In this document: one piece after another, positions 1-5,929 of the stretch
Position numbering within the stretch: position 1 is the stretch's first letter
How the letters are laid out: each line of letters begins with the position of its first letter
NCBI GenBank assembly: GCA_030428025.1
Contig: JAUIBJ010000246.1
Coordinates: 1-5,976, forward strand
From: Alphaproteobacteria bacterium
Lineage (GTDB): Bacteria; Pseudomonadota; Alphaproteobacteria; Rhodobacterales; Rhodobacteraceae
Direction of reading: 5' to 3'
Length of the DNA: 5,976 bases
Notes under the pieces: generated by a model
Seen by the model: the letters and a program-made list of their open reading frames with translations, nothing else
Database searches by the model: none
What the model was told of the DNA's origin: nothing
Translations under genes and position numbers: made by a program

Positions 1-138
1 TTCGAATGGCTGGCAGAGAGGCCAAAGGACTGGCGCAGGCCCTGGGACGACTGGCTGCCGACGCGGTATGAGAAGAAGGCGCTCCGGGAGGGCCGGGTGC
101 CGCACTATCTGACATTCCGGTCGCTGAAAGATATTTAG
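1..138 (+). CDS. trmB: tRNA (guanine-N7-)-methyltransferase, C-terminal end (partial)
   Basis: This is the last 45 codons of a gene entering from the left edge, in frame 1 and ending at TAG 136-138. TrmB uses S-adenosylmethionine to methylate G46 in the variable loop of tRNAs. The visible piece has the family's C-terminal pattern: a Trp-rich segment (W3, W11, W15, W18), then TRYE at visible residues 21-24, then KALREGR and a closing YLTFR. In characterised TrmB proteins the Thr and Glu of the T-x-x-E motif lie in the active-site pocket. The Rossmann core is outside the window, so the call rests on this tail alone. The gene converges on argE with only 28 nt between stop codons. Another methyltransferase with a similar tail is possible but less likely. 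Confidence 0.68.
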   Translation, partial: FEWLAERPKDWRRPWDDWLPTRYEKKALREGRVPHYLTFRSLKDI

Positions 139-150
139 GCCAAAGCCTTA

Positions 151-176
151 GGCGGCAATCCTCACCTTACGCCGCC
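151..176. terminator. Candidate hairpin between convergent trmB and argE
   Basis: GGCGGC at 151-156 can pair with GCCGCC at 171-176 across a 14-nt loop. It sits just after the trmB stop and spans the argE stop codon at 167-169. A smaller hairpin, AGGC/GCCT (137-140 with 145-148), overlaps the trmB stop. Neither is followed by a T-run on either strand, so this is at best an imperfect bidirectional terminator. The 6-bp stem could also arise by chance in GC-rich DNA. Confidence 0.25.
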
Positions 177-1330
177 AGCTTGTTGCCCAGCCGTTCCAGC
201 ATGTCGAGGCATTGCTGCAACTGGTCGAGCGACACGTATTCATCCGGCTTGTGCGCCTGGTCGATCGAGCCCGGACCGCAAACCACCGAGGACATGCCGA
301 AGCTCTGAAAGATGCCGGCCTCGGTGCCGAAGGGCACCAGTTCCGCCGCACTGGCGCCGGTCAGTTCCATCATGATTTGCTTGGCCTCGTTGATGTCGGT
401 GGGCTCCAGGCCTTCTACCTCGCCGATGACCTCGGTCACGATCTCGGCCTCTGGGCAGACCGCGCGCATCGCCGGCAGAAGCGTGTGTTCGCAATAGGCC
501 GTCAGGTCGCGCTTGACGTAATCGGCGTCGGAGATCTGAACGGGGCGCATTTCCCACTGGATCTCGGCATGGCTGGCGATCACGTTATGCGCCACGCCAC
601 CCTGCAGGCTGCCGGTGTTGATCGTTGTCCAGGGCGGATCGAATCGACTACCGGCCGGGGCGCGAGCACGCAGCGCGTCCTTCAGCTCCAGCAGCCGGTG
701 AACATATCGCACCGCATATTCGACGGCATTGACCCCGCGGTCCGGCGCCGAGCCGTGGCCGGCCAGGCCGGTAAATCGGGTGGTATATTCGTAACAGCCC
801 TTGTGCCCTTCGATGATGCGCATCATGGTGGGCTCGCCAATCACCGCAACAGCGGGCCGTATCTGCTTTTCCTGTAACGTTTTTACAAGGGATTGGGCGC
901 CGAAGCAGCCGACTTCCTCGTCATAGGTGAAGGCGAAATGCACCGGTCTGTCGCCGACCTTGTCGGCGAAATCCGGAGCCATGGCGGCGGCCGCGGCGAT
1001 GAAGCCCTTCATGTCGCAGGCGCCGCGCCCATAGAGCTTGCCATTGGATTCGATCATGTGGAACGGGTCGCTGGCCCAGTCCTGAAACGCGACCGGCACC
1101 ACATCGGAATGGCCCGATAGCACGATCCCGCCATCGGTTTCGGGGCCGATCGTGGCAAAGAGATTGGCCTTGTGTCCGGATTCGTCATGGAAGATATCGA
1201 CATGAGCACCGGCATCCTCAAGCCGGTGCGCGAGATAGGCGATCATGTCGAGATTGCTGAGATCCGAGACGGTGGGGAAGGCGATCAGATCGCCGAGAAG
1301 CGTCACCGTATCTGCGAGCCGTGCGGTCAC
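167..1330 (-). CDS. argE: Acetylornithine deacetylase (M20 metallopeptidase family)
   Basis: The 387-residue cytoplasmic enzyme is predicted to hydrolyse N-acetyl-L-ornithine to ornithine and acetate, the linear-route step of arginine synthesis. The M20 metal site is complete. H74 lies in SGHSDVVPV, bridging D106 in GRGACDMKG, catalytic base E138 and ligand E139 in DEEVG, E166 in GEPT, and H360 in QAHKPDEY. The inserted dimerisation domain (about residues 180-295) starts with GHGSAPDRGVNAVEY, where H192 is the residue family members contribute across the dimer. Length is normal. The start is GTG at 1330-1328, supported by a strong GGAGG five bases upstream (complement of 1336-1340). Other M20 enzymes (DapE, carboxypeptidase G2-like) share the motifs, but the overall pattern and length fit the alphaproteobacterial ArgE group best. 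No other arginine gene is adjacent. Confidence 0.9.
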   Translation of the reverse strand: MTARLADTVTLLGDLIAFPTVSDLSNLDMIAYLAHRLEDAGAHVDIFHDESGHKANLFATIGPETDGGIVLSGHSDVVPVAFQDWASDPFHMIESNGKLYGRGACDMKGFIAAAAAMAPDFADKVGDRPVHFAFTYDEEVGCFGAQSLVKTLQEKQIRPAVAVIGEPTMMRIIEGHKGCYEYTTRFTGLAGHGSAPDRGVNAVEYAVRYVHRLLELKDALRARAPAGSRFDPPWTTINTGSLQGGVAHNVIASHAEIQWEMRPVQISDADYVKRDLTAYCEHTLLPAMRAVCPEAEIVTEVIGEVEGLEPTDINEAKQIMMELTGASAAELVPFGTEAGIFQSFGMSSVVCGPGSIDQAHKPDEYVSLDQLQQCLDMLERLGNKLAA

Positions 1331-1524
1331 GTGGTCCTCCAGGTTGTCGGAATTCGGGCGACTCTGTTGGCCGGGCTCTTTTACGTCAAGTCAAAACTGG
1401 CAAAGCGCGGTTCGCCTAAAGGTCAATTTGTCGATCATGATGTCAAAAGTGACGATTCTGTATACGATTTCGCCGTTCAAAACCGCGATTTGCCGAAATT
1501 CCGTGAGATTTCTTCGGCCGAACC
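1331..1524. other. Intergenic region between rnpB and argE
   Basis: This 194-bp stretch is visibly less GC-rich than its surroundings and has no credible gene. Read on the minus strand it carries five TTGAC/TTGAA-type hexamers (complements of 1384-1389, 1389-1394, 1421-1426, 1441-1446 and 1475-1480). The argE ribosome-binding site is at its right-hand end in transcription order. I found no GC-rich stem followed by a T-run after the rnpB 3' end. TTCGGCCGAA at 1513-1522 is a perfect palindrome but leaves almost no loop, and a GAAAT/ATTTC pairing just downstream is weak. Confidence 0.6.
1361..1389 (-). promoter_or_regulatory. Possible argE promoter
   Basis: On the minus strand, TTGACG (complement of 1384-1389) is 17 bp upstream of CAGAGT (complement of 1361-1366). 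The -35 box is good and the -10 box is poor (3 of 6 consensus positions), which is not rare in GC-rich alphaproteobacteria. Transcription would begin near 1354, giving a leader of about 24 nt that contains the GGAGG ribosome-binding site. Other TTGAC-like boxes upstream lack better -10 partners, so the assignment is tentative. Confidence 0.25.
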
Positions 1525-1898
1525 GCGCGGAGGGCCTGTAAGCCGGATTCTGTTCCGGGTGTCCCGGTGATGACCATTCATCTGGGCCGGCTGTCGCCAG
1601 CCGGCTCTTGCTGCCAACCCGGACCGCGGGGCCAAGGCCGGCCCGTGATGCGGTCCCTATTCGGCATTGCTCCCGGTGGGGCTTGCCGTGCCGGTCCGGT
1701 TGCCCGTCCCGCGGTGGGCTCTTACCCCACCGTTTCACCCTGACCCGTGTATTTCGCGCAAGCGAAATGCAGGCGGTCTGTTTTCTGTGGCGCTTTCCCT
1801 CGGGTTGCCCCGGCCGGGCGTTACCCGGCACCGTTGCCTTGTGGAGTCCGGACTTTCCTCGCCGCCTTGCGGCAGCGCGGCCATCCGGCCCTCCGCGC
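1525..1898 (-). ncRNA. rnpB: RNase P RNA, bacterial type A
   Basis: The minus strand encodes the catalytic RNA of RNase P, which removes 5' leaders from precursor tRNAs. The first 12 nt (complement of 1887-1898, ending at GGCC) pair perfectly with the last 12 (complement of 1525-1536), forming helix P1. In order after P1 are GAGGAAAGTCCGGACTCC (complement of 1843-1860, CR-I) and CCACAGAAA (CR-II). A 7-bp P12-like hairpin follows (1751-1757 with 1762-1768), then CAGGGTGAAAC (CR-III). The P15 loop GGTAAGAGC includes the GGU that pairs with tRNA CCA (complement of 1722-1726). CR-IV reads GGAGCAATGCCGAATAGGG. An 8-bp P18 stem (1586-1593 with 1598-1605) is capped by a GCGA tetraloop, then come AGATGAATG and CAGAATCCGGCTTA (CR-V). 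The length of about 374 nt fits type A. Exact ends are inferred from P1 and the promoter. Confidence 0.97.
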
Positions 1899-1904
1899 AG
1901 GGGG

Positions 1905-1933
1905 TATCTAGGCAGTCCCGTCGGCCCGGTCAA
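1905..1933 (-). promoter_or_regulatory. rnpB promoter (sigma-70 type)
   Basis: On the minus strand, TTGACC (complement of 1928-1933) and TAGATA (complement of 1905-1910) are separated by exactly 17 bp. Seven bases after the -10 box lies position 1898, where the P1 helix independently puts the RNA 5' end. Both elements lie at the extreme 3' end of the amidase gene, and the TAG that opens the -10 box is the amidase stop codon (1908-1910). The agreement of spacing, box quality and 5' end makes this the best-supported promoter in the window. Confidence 0.85.
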
Positions 1934-2597
1934 CGGGAAAGCGGCGGGCAAGATCGGCGGCGAGGGCGGCATCGGTGGCATCCAGCGGACCCTTCGCCCA
2001 AGGTCGAAAGCGCAGCCGGAAGGCGCGCAGCACCTCCTCGGGCGTGGCCTCGGGGGTGTAGCCGAATGCATGGGCGCAGGGCAGGAAACCGTTGCCGTCG
2101 GCCGGGACGGGCCAGATCGACATCCCCGAGAGCGCCAGCCGCCGCCAGTCGAACCGCGGCCCGGGATCTATCTTGCGGGCCGGAGCCATGTCGGAATGGG
2201 CAATCACCCGCTCGCGCGCGATCTGCCAGCGGTCCATGATGCCCCGCATCAGCGCTTCCAGCGCGGCGATCTGCGGCTCCGGAAAGGGAGCGTCGCCGGT
2301 ATTGGCCAGTTCGATCCCGATGGAGCGCGAATTCACGTCCCGGACCCGGCCCCAGCGGCCCGCGCCCGCGTGCCAGGCGCGCTGCGCTTCCGGAACCAGT
2401 TGCCAGAGCGTGCCGGTTTCTGAAATCAGGTAGTGGCAGGAGACACTTGCCCCGGGGTCGCAGAGCCGCTCGCGGGCGGCGACGCAGCTTTCCATCGCCG
2501 TGTAGTGCAGCACGATCATGTCGGGACGCGCCCCGCCGCGGCGGGGCTCGAAATTGGGCGAAGGGAAGACCCTTGCGCCGCTCTGGTCGGGTGTCAC
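1908..2597 (-). CDS. N-acetylmuramoyl-L-alanine amidase, AmpD/AmiD-like (Amidase_2)
   Basis: The 229-residue protein is predicted to cleave the bond between N-acetylmuramic acid and L-alanine in peptidoglycan or its turnover products. The Amidase_2 zinc site is intact: H31 in VLHYTA, H134 in IAHSDMAP and D144 in RKIDPG. E96 in IGIELAN and K142 match the catalytic Glu and Lys of E. coli AmpD. A C-terminal segment (about 172-222, from FGYTPEATPEEVLRAF) resembles the small peptidoglycan-binding domain of AmiD-type enzymes. No signal peptide is visible, so a cytoplasmic AmpD-like recycling role is possible, while the tail points to AmiD. The start is GTG at 2597-2595, one base after the upstream lipoprotein stop, and no other start codon occurs before residue 27. 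No good Shine-Dalgarno is at the right distance, so translational coupling is likely. Confidence 0.88.
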   Translation of the reverse strand: MTPDQSGARVFPSPNFEPRRGGARPDMIVLHYTAMESCVAARERLCDPGASVSCHYLISETGTLWQLVPEAQRAWHAGAGRWGRVRDVNSRSIGIELANTGDAPFPEPQIAALEALMRGIMDRWQIARERVIAHSDMAPARKIDPGPRFDWRRLALSGMSIWPVPADGNGFLPCAHAFGYTPEATPEEVLRAFRLRFRPWAKGPLDATDAALAADLARRFPVDRADGTA

Positions 2598-2598
2598 C

Positions 2599-3357
2599 CT
2601 AGCCGCTCACGGCCTTCCGGAACGGTGTCGGATCCCAGCCGCAGGCATAGCCGTCGCCATCGGGGTCGAGCCCCAGTTTGTCGCGCATCGGCCCGCCCTT
2701 CGACAGGAAATCGATCTGGGCAAGGTCGGCAGAGGCGTAATTCGCGCAGTTCCGGCGATAGCGGGCTTCCTTGTTGAGACCGATCCGGCTGTAGACATGG
2801 GTGCCACGCGGATGCCGGGTGGCCAGCGCGTATTCCACGATATTGGGCTCGCTCGAGCTCTTGCGCGCGGGAAGGGCGGTGGGCTGCACCACCTGATACT
2901 GCGCCCGGTTACGGGCCAGCAGTTCCTTGTCGCTTTCGATCGAGCGCGCGTTGCCGACGGCGGTGAAGTCGTTCTCGCTGGAAATGCCGGTGGCGCTGGT
3001 CACGGTCTCGGGCGGGGGGTTGTTGGGGTCGGCTTGCAACGGCGCCTGACCGGAATTTGCACGGGTGGCGGCGAGGGCCGCCCTGGTCTCGGCGGCCAGA
3101 TCCGCACTATCGTCGGCTGCGGAGGCGGTCGGGGTCGTGGAGGAGGTCGAGGCGGCAAAATCCGTTGTCTGCGGGGGCGCGGTAGCTTCGTCCGAAACGG
3201 TGCCGGGCGAGGGCACCGCGCGCGCGGCGATCTGGGCCTGCTTTCTGGCCTGATACTCGTTGTAATCGTCGAAACCGACACCGGCGGCGCTGTCGGGAAT
3301 GCTGGGCGAACAGGCGGAAACCGCCGCCAGAGCCGCGACAAGGAGAGTGAAACGCAT
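2599..3357 (-). CDS. Putative lipoprotein with C-terminal excalibur-like motif
   Basis: With the start chosen here the protein is 252 residues. It opens with a short positive start, a hydrophobic stretch and the lipobox VSAC with Cys16, predicting export and lipidation. Residues from about 45 to 165 are Ala/Thr/Ser/Pro-rich and look disordered. The last 70 residues are the only compact part: C204 in RRNCANY, then DPDGDGYACGWDP (about 231-243), with D231, D233, D235 and C239. This resembles the extracellular calcium-binding excalibur motif (DxDxDGxxC). Calcium binding is an inference from motif resemblance. TTG (3378) and ATG (3375) also open this frame, but ATG 3357 has AGGA nine bases upstream and leaves a normal lipoprotein signal. 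The gene lies 36 nt after gatA and 1 nt before the amidase, suggesting an envelope role. Function is unknown. Confidence 0.75.
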   Translation of the reverse strand: MRFTLLVAALAAVSACSPSIPDSAAGVGFDDYNEYQARKQAQIAARAVPSPGTVSDEATAPPQTTDFAASTSSTTPTASAADDSADLAAETRAALAATRANSGQAPLQADPNNPPPETVTSATGISSENDFTAVGNARSIESDKELLARNRAQYQVVQPTALPARKSSSEPNIVEYALATRHPRGTHVYSRIGLNKEARYRRNCANYASADLAQIDFLSKGGPMRDKLGLDPDGDGYACGWDPTPFRKAVSG

Positions 3358-3393
3358 CTGCTTTTGTCCTGCCATCAATCGTTTTGGCGGATA

Positions 3394-4881
3394 TTACCAC
3401 CATTTGGCCGGTTTGGCCACAAATCCTGCCGCCTGTTCCAGCGCATAGGCCGTGTTGAGCAGATCGCCCTCGTCCCAGGGCCGTCCGATCAGCTGCAGAC
3501 CGAGCGGCAGACCCTGCCGGTCGAGCCCTGCCGGAACGGCGATGCCGGGCAGACCGGCGAGGTTCACGGTGACGGTGAAGACGTCGTTGAGATACATCTG
3601 AACCGGGTCGGCCTTCTCCATCTCGCCCAGCCCGAAGGCGGCCGAGGGGGTGGCGGGGGTGAGGATCGCGTCGATGCCCTGGGCGAAGACCTCCTCGAAA
3701 TCGCGCCTGATCAGTGTGCGCACCTTGCGGGCCCGATTGTAATAGGCGTCGTAGAACCCCGCCGAGAGCACATAGGTGCCGATCATCACCCGGCGCTTGA
3801 CCTCTGGCCCGAAGCCCTCGGCGCGGGTTTTTTCGTACATCTCGGTGATGCCGTCGCCCTGGTCGAGCTTCGCGCGGTGGCCATAGCGCACCCCGTCATA
3901 GCGGGCGAGGTTCGACGACGCCTCCGCCGGGGCGATGACGTAATAGGCCGGCAGGGCGTACTTGGTGTGCGGCAGGGTGATGTCGCGGATCTCGGCGCCG
4001 GCGTCTCGTAGCATGTCCGTGCCGTCCGACCAGAGCTTCTCGATTTCCTCGGGCATGCCGTCCATCCGGTATTCGCGGGGAATGCCGATCACCTTGCCTC
4101 TGATATCGCCTGACAGCATCGCCTCGAAATCCGGCACGGGCAGGTCAGCCGAGGTGGAATCCTTCGGATCGTGCCCGCACATGGTTTGCAGCATGATGGC
4201 GGCGTCGCGCACCGATTTTGTCATCGGCCCGGCCTGATCTAGCGAGGAGGCGAAGGCGACGATGCCCCAGCGGGAGCAGCGTCCATAGGTGGGCTTGATG
4301 CCGGTGATGCCGGTAAAGGCAGCGGGTTGGCGGATCGAACCGCCGGTGTCGGTGCCTGTGGCCGCAAGGCAGAGATCGGCCGAGACGGCGGACGCCGAGC
4401 CGCCCGACGAACCGCCGGGGGTGAGGGCCGTTTCGTCATTGCCACGCCGCCACGGGTTGACCGCATTGCCGTAAACGGAGGTCTCGTTGCTGCTCCCCAT
4501 GGCGAATTCGTCCATGTTGAGCTTGCCCAGCATCACCGCGCCCGCGTCGAACAGGTTCTGCGTAACCGTCGATTCGTATTCCGGCTTGAAGCCGTTCAGG
4601 ATGCCGCTCGCCGCCTGGCTGGGCACGCCCTTGGTGCAGAACAGATCCTTGATGCCCAGCGGAATGCCGCACATCGCCGGTGCCTCGCCCTTCTGAAGCC
4701 GCGTGTCCGCCGCCCGCGCCTGTTCGCGGGCCAGATCGGCGGTGTGGTGGATGAAGGCATTGAGCGCGCCCGCTCCCTCGATGGCAGACAGGCAGGCCTC
4801 GGTCAGCTCGATCGAGGTGACCTCTTTCGCACGCAGCTTGTCGCGGGCCTCGGCGATGGTCAGGCGGTTCAGGTCGGACAT
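3394..4881 (-). CDS. gatA: Glutamyl/aspartyl-tRNA amidotransferase subunit A
   Basis: The 495-residue protein is the glutaminase subunit of GatCAB, which converts Glu-tRNA(Gln) to Gln-tRNA(Gln) and, in many bacteria, Asp-tRNA(Asn) to Asn-tRNA(Asn). The amidase-signature triad is complete: K78 in GIPLGIKDLF, cis-Ser S158 in TPGGSSGGS, and nucleophile S182 in GTDTGGSIRQPAAF. The 24-residue spacing between the serines equals that of S. aureus GatA and mammalian FAAH. Further family landmarks are LGKLNMDEFAMGSS (118-131) and the C-terminal LGLQLIGRPWDE. Length is normal. The ATG at 4881-4879 has GGAG five bases upstream, inside the end of gatC, and only 2 nt separate the two genes, as expected for subunits made together. 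GatB, which binds tRNA and activates it with ATP, must be encoded elsewhere. Confidence 0.97.
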   Translation of the reverse strand: MSDLNRLTIAEARDKLRAKEVTSIELTEACLSAIEGAGALNAFIHHTADLAREQARAADTRLQKGEAPAMCGIPLGIKDLFCTKGVPSQAASGILNGFKPEYESTVTQNLFDAGAVMLGKLNMDEFAMGSSNETSVYGNAVNPWRRGNDETALTPGGSSGGSASAVSADLCLAATGTDTGGSIRQPAAFTGITGIKPTYGRCSRWGIVAFASSLDQAGPMTKSVRDAAIMLQTMCGHDPKDSTSADLPVPDFEAMLSGDIRGKVIGIPREYRMDGMPEEIEKLWSDGTDMLRDAGAEIRDITLPHTKYALPAYYVIAPAEASSNLARYDGVRYGHRAKLDQGDGITEMYEKTRAEGFGPEVKRRVMIGTYVLSAGFYDAYYNRARKVRTLIRRDFEEVFAQGIDAILTPATPSAAFGLGEMEKADPVQMYLNDVFTVTVNLAGLPGIAVPAGLDRQGLPLGLQLIGRPWDEGDLLNTAYALEQAAGFVAKPAKWW

Positions 4882-4883
4882 GT

Positions 4884-5171
4884 CTACTCCACAACTTTCG
4901 GCACGGCGAAGAAGCCCTCGCGCGCATCGGGGGCGTTCGACAGCACCTCTTTCTGCCTATGCCCGTCGGTCACGACGTCGTCGCGGCGTTTCAGGCGCAT
5001 GGGCGTCACGCTGGTCATCGGCTCGACGCCCTCGACATCTACTTCGCCCAGCTGTTCGATGAAGCCGAGGATGGTGTTGAATTCCTCCGCCATCGCCGGC
5101 AGGGCGTCCTCGTCCACGCGGATGCGGGCGAGCTTTGCCACGCGTGCGGCGGTCTCTAGGTCGATCGACAT
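4884..5171 (-). CDS. gatC: Glutamyl/aspartyl-tRNA amidotransferase subunit C
   Basis: This 95-residue protein is the small GatCAB subunit that wraps between GatA and GatB and stabilises the complex; it has no catalytic residues. It shows the family pattern. An N-terminal helix contains VAKLARI, a second helix contains EEFNTILGFIEQL, the middle carries VEPMTSV, and the end is the GFFAVPKVVE tail. Its length is standard. The ATG at 5171-5169 has AGAGG six bases upstream (complement of 5178-5182). It lies 38 nt after the ceramidase-like gene and 2 nt before gatA, so transcription is probably shared. No internal promoter is obvious in the 38-nt gap, though one could sit inside the upstream coding region. 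Confidence 0.96.
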   Translation of the reverse strand: MSIDLETAARVAKLARIRVDEDALPAMAEEFNTILGFIEQLGEVDVEGVEPMTSVTPMRLKRRDDVVTDGHRQKEVLSNAPDAREGFFAVPKVVE

Positions 5172-5209
5172 GGGGGGCCTCTTCGCGGTCTTGTCCGTCT
5201 GGCCAGCGT

Positions 5210-5872
5210 TTAGCGCCGGCGCGCGGTCGGCGCAAGCATGTGGCGGCGATAGAGCTCGATCATCCAGGCGAGCATCACCGCGTTCAGCAGGTGCCAGGCG
5301 AAATGCGTCCCTTGCGGAAACCGGTCGCAGAGCGGCGTATCAAGGCTGCGGGCGGTGATCGAGAGGAGAAGCAGCGCGGCGCCAAGGGCAAGGCCGAGGG
5401 CGGTGCCGGGGGCGCGGCGCCGGAGAAGGGCGGCATAGCCCGCGATCAGCACCACCACCGGCAGATAGCCCGCCGAGACGCCCAGCACCGGCAGATGCCG
5501 GAAAAGCGGCACCAGCGCGGCGGCGGCGGGCAGGAACAAGAGCACCGTGGCAAGCGACCAGGCGACCGAAAGACCCAGAAAATGGCGGCTGGAGGCGTAG
5601 AGATAGAGCAGGATGAACCCCAGGATCGGCGCGGTGTCGGCCAGCGCGGCCCAGCCCTGCGCATGGGTGTGAAAGAGATAGCTGCCGATCCCGATCAGCG
5701 CCAGCAGCGCCACCATCGCCCGGGCGAGCGGCAGCGCCGCGCCCTGCAGCCGCAGCGCCATGACCGCCGCCGCAAGCAGGAAGGCCAGATTGGTGACGGC
5801 ATTCACCGGCTCGGCCCAGTAACCGGGGCCGAGCCGTTCGCAATAGGCGTCGATCGGTGCGAACCAGTTCAT
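5210..5872 (-). CDS. Ceramidase-like integral membrane hydrolase (CREST family)
   Basis: The 220-residue protein is strongly hydrophobic with about seven membrane segments. It carries the active-site pattern of alkaline ceramidases and the wider CREST hydrolases: S64 and H68 in GSYLFHTHA, D79 in LADTAP, and H190 and H194 in GTHFAWHLLNA. The S-to-H, H-to-D and H-to-H spacings (4, 11 and 4) equal those of human ACER3 (S77, H81, D92, H217, H221), where three His bind zinc. E12 (in AYCERLGPG) and E21 (in WAEPVN) sit near where ACER3 binds calcium. Hydrolysis of an amide-linked lipid is therefore plausible, but bacterial substrates are not established. The ATG at 5872-5870 has GGGGAG nine bases upstream. 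It is the first gene of the minus-strand series ending at the amidase, and diverges from the gene at 5930. Confidence 0.85.
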   Translation of the reverse strand: MNWFAPIDAYCERLGPGYWAEPVNAVTNLAFLLAAAVMALRLQGAALPLARAMVALLALIGIGSYLFHTHAQGWAALADTAPILGFILLYLYASSRHFLGLSVAWSLATVLLFLPAAAALVPLFRHLPVLGVSAGYLPVVVLIAGYAALLRRRAPGTALGLALGAALLLLSITARSLDTPLCDRFPQGTHFAWHLLNAVMLAWMIELYRRHMLAPTARRR

Positions 5873-5929
5873 CGGGCTTTTCTCCCCCGCGGGAGTTGCT
5901 AGGTTAGGGGCAAAGATAGGGAGTTACGC
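5873..5929. promoter_or_regulatory. Divergent intergenic region
   Basis: These 57 bp separate the start codons of the minus-strand ceramidase-like gene and the plus-strand hydrolase, so promoters for both must lie here or overlap the coding ends. I could not pick a convincing -35/-10 pair on either strand. TAACCT on the minus strand (complement of 5901-5906) is the nearest to a -10 box but has no good -35 partner. Confidence 0.4.
5882..5895 (-). promoter_or_regulatory. Hairpin overlapping the ceramidase-like gene's ribosome-binding site
   Basis: The minus strand reads CTCCCGCGGGGGAG: CTCCC (complement of 5891-5895) can pair with GGGAG (complement of 5882-5886) across a 4-nt loop. The right arm is the Shine-Dalgarno nine bases before the ATG at 5872. 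If it folds in the mRNA it would hide the ribosome-binding site. The stem is only 5 bp, so regulation is speculative. Confidence 0.3.

Noticed and set aside
212..877. A 221-codon plus-strand frame opposite argE, and shorter ones at 893-1120 and 1172-1570
   Set aside because: They are antisense to an intact M20 enzyme, and none resembles a known protein.
1586..1605. A strong 8-bp inverted repeat that could be read as a terminator
   Set aside because: It is helix P18 of RNase P RNA with its GNRA tetraloop and has no T-run.
1751..1768. A 7-bp inverted repeat ATTTCGC/GCGAAAT that might be an operator
   Set aside because: It lies between CR-II and CR-III of rnpB and fits helix P12.
1391..2071. 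Open frames overlapping rnpB (1391-2071 minus, and 1608-2423 and 1667-2239 plus)
   Set aside because: The conserved RNase P RNA structure fully explains this DNA. The predicted peptides are Pro/Arg-rich and unlike proteins, so they are annotation traps.
2518..4011. A 497-codon plus-strand open frame across the amidase end, the lipoprotein gene and part of gatA
   Set aside because: It is antisense to well-supported genes, its Gly/Arg-rich protein shows no family features, and long antisense frames are expected in GC-rich DNA.
4327..5358. A 343-codon plus-strand open frame opposite gatA, gatC and the end of the ceramidase-like gene
   Set aside because: It is an Arg/Ala-rich shadow of three real genes with no ribosome-binding site or recognisable domain.
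5135..5902. A 255-codon plus-strand frame opposite the ceramidase-like gene
   Set aside because: The product is a run of Arg, Gln and Gly residues, typical of the reverse complement of a GC-rich membrane-protein gene.
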